Below, piece after piece: positions 47,901 to 64,000 of a stretch of 64,000 bases of DNA. The DNA lies in NCBI RefSeq assembly GCF_963576545.1, contig NC_083646.1, positions 25,870,527 to 25,934,526 of the forward strand. The letters are read 5' to 3'. Origin of the DNA: Limanda limanda. Taxonomy: Eukaryota; Chordata; Actinopteri; Pleuronectiformes; Pleuronectidae. The notes beneath the pieces are model-generated. The model was given only the letters and a program-made list of their open reading frames with translations. It searched no databases and was not told where the DNA came from. Both the position numbers and the translations under genes were made by a program. Every line of letters begins with the position of its first letter. Positions within the stretch are counted from its first letter, which is position 1.

Positions 47901-50123
47901 TTTTATTGGCAGAACATGCTGGAGGCTGTCCATACTATCCACAAGCACGGTTTGTATTTGTAAAGCTTTGAGAGAAGTGATTCGGAAATGATCTTGATTC
48001 CTAACTGTTTCAAATATCTGTATCTTCTTTGCAGGAATAGTTCACAGTGACTTGAAACCAGCCAACTTTGTCATAGTGAACGCGTCATTGAAGCTGATTG
48101 ACTTTGGCATCGCAAACCGTATCCAGCCTGATGTAACAAGCATCATGAAGGAGTCACAAGTAAGATTTGATTTAATGATGCGTTACACAGTGAATCCAGT
48201 TTAAAGGGATAGTTCACCTAAGGAGTGTAGTTTTAGGTGTAAACAGCGTTGCAGCCAAATCCAAAACAATTGAAGTCATTGGTGACTCCATCTTCAAACG
48301 TGAATAAAACTGGGGGAAAAACACAAGATGCCTCCATACTGCTCATGTTGTGTAATCCAAATGTCTGTAAGCTCCGACATTCAAATTCCTCTCAAAACAG
48401 AGTAATTTACCTCTTGTTTTTGCCTAAATGTCCTCTGATATCTTCTGCCGGGTGAGAGCATAGATGCACAAGCTTGTGCGGTGTGTGCATGTACGTGAAC
48501 ATGGCACCAGGCAGAAGGATAACATTGGACATTTAGACTTAAAACATGGTATAATTAACGCCGTCGAGGTGGTGGTCCAACTTGTGTAGCCCTTTATGCA
48601 TTTGTGTTCACACAGTAAAAATAATGGGAACACATGTGTCCAACACCGCCTCAAAATGTGGTTGGAGTGATCAGATCTGTTTTAAACGCTGGCCATTTGG
48701 GATTTCGTCACTCTTGACAGATATCAGTACCAGGTCTGAACGGGGTCTTGCATCTTAGCGTAACTATACAGCCCGGGTGATCAGACTCTGTAACACATGT
48801 TTGTTTGTTAAATACAGGTGGGCACTTTGAACTATATGCCTCCTGAAGCCATTAAAGACACATCATCCCAGTCAGGAAAAGCACGCTCAAAGGTATTTTT
48901 TTACTCACTTTTGCCAATCTTTGAATAACCTACGATTACAATGGATGAATATAAAACATTGTCTGTTTTTGTGCCACAGATCAGCCCCAAAGGTGACGTG
49001 TGGTCCCTCGGGTGTATCCTGTACTGTATGACTTATGGGAAGACTCCATTCCAAAGCATCACCAATCAGATTACCAAGCTGCACGCCATCATTGATCCTT
49101 CCCATAAGATCGAGTTCCCTGACATCTCAGAGAAGGATTTGCTGGATGTGTTGAAGGTGAGAGACCATACACTACACTGTATTAGTGGGATGTGAAAATG
49201 TGTCTTTATCAACAATTAGCAAGCAGTACCTAAAGATATGCTGTAAATATTTCTCTAAAGTGTGTGGAACTTGGGCTGTGAGAAACACTATGGATACTTA
49301 CTCTCTCTGCCTGCTGTTAGCAAGACAACAGCGTTTTGAGGGTTATTCTTAACCAGGCTACTTCACCTTATCTTCAAATATGGGGAGTGTAAGTAATTCT
49401 GTGACTGTGTACCCAGCAGGCTTGCATTGCATACACACACACTATGTGGTCCAGACATTATATTGCTTCATATCGATCATATTTTACCATTTGTCTTGAA
49501 TTGAAGTCGTTTGGTCTCAGTTGGTCTTTAAGTTGTTGAAATCTGCAGACACTTTGTTTATTATTGAAAAAGGACTTTAATGCCCCCCCCCCGAACTATT
49601 GCAGATTTTCAACTTAATAAATCCATAGACTTGTGTCAGATGTTATTGTTGCTGATGTGACGTAAAAGTCAATAAACTGTCTTTGTTTTCTGCTTGTTTC
49701 AGAGATGCTTGGTACGAAATCCTAGAGAACGAATCTCAATTGCAGAGCTGTTGGAGCATCAGTACCTGCAGTTGAAGCCACAAGCATCCACTGAATCAGG
49801 TAAACTCTCACCTATAAACAAAAGCACAGTCTTTGTACTTGCTGTTTACTACATGACACTGACCTGTATTTAACTGGCCTGTTTCAGAAGTCACATGTAA
49901 CCGTGATCTGAAGAAGATCCTAACGGACCTTGCAGCCCTCCAGTCTCCAAACAGCATCATAAGAGCTGCAAACGTGAGCTTGACTCAGAACTTCTAATTA
50001 TGTTCTACATATTTTGGCATCTTTAATGCTAATTGAGCTCTCTGCTTTTCACAGAATTTGGCCAAGATGTGCAACAGCGGCAGAAGGTTGGATGTTGCAG
50101 AGTGTGCAAAGTCAACAACCTAA
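41997..50123 (+). CDS. ttk: Dual-specificity protein kinase TTK/Mps1 with duplicated TPR module, 24 coding exons
   Basis: Kinetochore kinase that drives the spindle assembly checkpoint by phosphorylating KNL1 MELT repeats (family knowledge). The exons total 2979 nt, 992 aa, against 857 aa in human. Exons: 41997-42087, 42176-42398, 42640-42746, 42841-42984, 43199-43274, 43362-43443, 43561-43679, 43994-44081, 44228-44336, 44475-44697, 45247-45353, 45638-45781, 45871-46031, 46211-46356, 46481-46607, 46750-46842, 46974-47131, 47798-47949, 48035-48159, 48818-48892, 48980-49156, 49703-49799, 49888-49973, 50055-50123. TPR module A covers residues 31-188 and module B 347-505. The kinase domain (about 667-932) has glycine loop [10 protein letters not shown], Lys695, catalytic HSDLKPAN (Asp789), DFG Asp806 and activation-loop [11 protein letters not shown] (Thr828). 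The HSD in place of HRD is normal for TTK. The C-terminus lacks the Lys-rich tail of human TTK. Confidence 0.95.
42176..42984 (+). other. ttk: TPR module A of ttk (three-exon block, 223+107+144 nt)
   Basis: Exons 42176-42398, 42640-42746 and 42841-42984 enter in phase 1 and leave in phase 1. They encode 158 residues with the motifs [52 protein letters not shown] and [11 protein letters not shown]. Exon sizes and phases equal those of module B. It occupies the position of the single human TPR domain but is the more diverged copy. Confidence 0.9.
44475..45781 (+). other. ttk: TPR module B of ttk (three-exon block, 223+107+144 nt)
   Basis: Exons 44475-44697, 45247-45353 and 45638-45781 repeat the lengths and phases of module A. 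They encode [52 protein letters not shown] and [18 protein letters not shown]. By eye, the second and third exons are closer to the human TTK TPR domain (FAQFELSQGNV, ALRNL) than module A is. Confidence 0.9.
48201..48660. repeat. Dispersed repeat beginning TTTAAAGGGATAGTTCACC (copy 2, ttk intron)
   Basis: Related to the copy at 36277: GTGTAAACAGCGTTGCAGCC, CAATTGAAGTCATTGGTGAC, CCTCCATACTGCTC, TTTTTGCCTAAATGTCC. Located between the ttk exons ending 48159 and starting 48818. Right boundary approximate. Confidence 0.65.
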
Positions 50124-50285
50124 TTATCCTGGAAAATGTGATGGGGAGAAATTCCTTTCTCCATTTTTTTTTTTTTTGTTTACCACTAACTTCTGTATAT
50201 ACTCTGTTCTTTTGTAGGAATTGACTAATCCATAATTGTATGTATCAAAAAATATATAGCTTCATTTTTACGTAAGTTCCCTGAG

Positions 50286-50291
50286 AATAAA
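50286..50291 (+). terminator. ttk: Likely ttk polyadenylation signal (AATAAA)
   Basis: The first AATAAA after the ttk stop codon, about 160 nt downstream. A second AATAAA near 50537 could be used for a longer 3' UTR. Confidence 0.5.
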
Positions 50292-51069
50292 TGTCAGCAT
50301 GCAGCAGATAAATATGCTGTAACCTTCAGAGTTGTTGGTTAATTTGTTTCAGCTGATATAAGGGGTTGGTGACCGACAACATGTAATTCAATCAAAAAAA
50401 TGTGTTTAAGATGTGAATATGTTAAATTGATCCAAAATATTCTCTGAATCTAATTGCCTGCTTTAAAACAACAAAACAAACATTACAAGAAGTTGCTTTC
50501 TTTCAGCTTGAAGCATTTTATGAATTGTCAGTAAGTAAATAAACATGTTTCCTTTTTTATATTTAAATCCTCCAAGTTATATAAACATGTATAAGAGCTG
50601 ATTAGAAGTCGCCTCCAGTGATGATAACACAAAAAGAAGATAAAACCGACATTTTACCTGCTTCCCTGAATTCTTTCTCTATTTCGTCCACCTACTATTT
50701 TCTATTTTCAAAAAACATTTGTCCATCTGTATCTTGAATGCATATCGACTGTATGTTCATCTAATCAGCTTCACACTTGTGTCGTGTTGTGTATTCTTAA
50801 TGGCCAGAGGAGGCGCAGCACCAGGTTTGGTGCAATTTAGAGACCCGACATGCAGTGTGCAGGCAGTGTGGCTTCAGCAGACAAGAGTTGAAGATTTTAA
50901 TTTAGCTACAGACAGTTTATTTGTAAGGGATGTTTAAAATGGCCAGAGTTGACAGTGGTGCTGTGCATTGAAAACATTAAAAGAAATATAAATGCTGAAA
51001 AGTTCATTTAAAAAAGCCTGAGAAAACATGTTTTTAGTTTAACCTTGAAAGTCTATGGAACAACTCATG
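50292..51069. other. Intergenic DNA between ttk and bckdhb
   Basis: AT-rich, no recognisable gene. Possible alternative ttk poly(A) signal near 50537. Confidence 0.4.
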
Positions 51070-51275
51070 TTGTGGGGACCTAAATCTGTTTACCACAGCC
51101 ACATAATGTGGACTTGTTTTCTTTACGGGGACAAAAAGCAAGTTCGTCTAACTGAAATCGTCCCATTTTAAAGTGAATTAGGGTTAGGTCAAGTTTAAGG
51201 TAGGTCAAGAGATCATAGAAAGTCTACAGGAAATCAATCAAGGGTCCCATTAGGTCATGGAGACGGGTGTGTTGG
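51070..51275. repeat. Dispersed fish repeat fragment (TTGTGGGGACC family)
   Basis: TTGTGGGGACCTAAATCTGT, ACGGGGACAAAAAGCAAGTT and GGGTTAGGTCAAG match a very common teleost repeat as I recall it. The GGTTAGG words are part of this repeat, not telomeric DNA. Between it and bckdhb (51276-51780) nothing else was identified. Confidence 0.55.
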
Positions 51276-51779
51276 TTATTGTATAGATATCTTCCTGGAG
51301 ACCACTTTCATCCGATAGCCTCATACGTTTTTTAAGGGTTAGAATCGTGTGTGTGTGAGAACAGTTCACTCCATCAACACAACCACCACACGGGACGCGC
51401 ACTCAAAGCTTTATATGCACGCGCATTCATGTGTATGTCCTTGCCCCGCGCACCGCCCTCCTTTTTGACCAATCACAGCCTTTATCTGTTCGTGGAGGAT
51501 AGTATAGTGAGAAACAAACAGGAGGTCTTACTCCGACGCTAGTCCCGGGTACCACGAGGAGGCCACTGCCAAAATCAGCTTTTACAACACATAATAAACT
51601 TTAAAGACATTAAAGTCATTTTGATTAATCTATTTTTCACAATCTTACATGATAAAATGAGTTTAATTCCATATTCTAAGATAATACATATTGGTGTTGA
51701 TTACTTTAATAACGTTTTAAATAGCAAAATACATATAACTCAAAATATTATTGTTTAATGCGAATGCAATGCTATTACA

Positions 51780-51956
51780 CCTGGATGTGCACCGAAGTAT
51801 TACTATCTTACACAGGGTGTCAGGTCAAATAACCCGGAATTAGCCTGGTACCCGAATATCATTTTTGTAGACTGAGTGGTGTTTACACTCCTCTAGACGA
51901 TCTCAGCACTTTAATGCATGTGCCCTTCCTGATCGCAAACAGCAACACCAACAGTC
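51780..51956 (+). promoter_or_regulatory. bckdhb: bckdhb 5' flank / 5' UTR
   Basis: About 180 bases upstream of the start codon, moving from AT-rich sequence into a GC-rich, CpG-containing first exon (51957-52200). No TATA box was seen at a convincing distance. Two upstream ATGs occur (51914 and 51918); the second frame stops after four codons. Promoter placement is inferred. Confidence 0.3.

Positions 51957-64000
<12,044 letters not shown>

Noticed and set aside
48043..48064. Loss of the canonical HRD motif in ttk, suggesting a pseudokinase
   Set aside because: The HSDLKPAN sequence is also what human TTK has; Asp and Lys are intact, so the kinase should be active.
51177..51215. Interstitial telomeric repeat
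   Set aside because: The GGTTAGG words occur once or twice inside a known dispersed fish repeat, not as a TTAGGG array.

Overview
The window is from a ray-finned (teleost-like) fish nuclear genome. All five recognisable genes are vertebrate genes split by GT-AG introns. The non-coding DNA carries fish-type dispersed repeats: hAT and TTAA-flanked MITEs, tRNA-derived SINEs, L2-like LINE fragments, and long CA/GT/CT/AT/ATA microsatellites. There are no operons, CRISPR arrays or other prokaryotic features.

Layout. Positions 1-9650 hold no recognisable gene. They form the 3' flank of gdf6 and contain one complete non-autonomous hAT element (2768-3776, with an 8-bp target duplication). A two-exon gdf6 (probably gdf6a; BMP/GDF ligand, 451 aa) lies on the minus strand at 9654-15423. 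Syntabulin (sybu) runs divergently on the plus strand from a likely non-coding first exon ending at 18206 to a stop at 29783 (seven coding exons, 665 aa). Next come an intergenic stretch with a decayed LINE, then ebag9 on the minus strand (34542-39896, six coding exons, 213 aa), convergent with sybu and head-to-head with ttk. ttk (Mps1 kinase) is on the plus strand at 41997-50123 (24 coding exons, 992 aa). bckdhb (mitochondrial branched-chain keto acid dehydrogenase E1-beta) is on the plus strand from 51957; five coding exons (211 aa) are visible and the rest lies past the right edge.

In human, GDF6, SYBU and EBAG9 are on 8q22-q23 while TTK and BCKDHB are neighbours on 6q14. The roughly 0.7-1 kb between ebag9 and ttk is therefore a junction between two ancestral linkage blocks and a candidate bidirectional promoter. 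The genes do not form one pathway: morphogen, axonal transport adaptor, Golgi secretion modulator, spindle checkpoint kinase and amino-acid catabolism.

The most interesting point is that ttk encodes two copies of its N-terminal TPR module. They come from two three-exon blocks of identical exon lengths (223, 107 and 144 nt) and identical splice phases, evidence for an in-frame tandem exon duplication. All exon joins given here were worked out by hand from splice consensus, reading phase and recalled human protein sequences. They close without frame breaks, but no alignment or transcript data were available.
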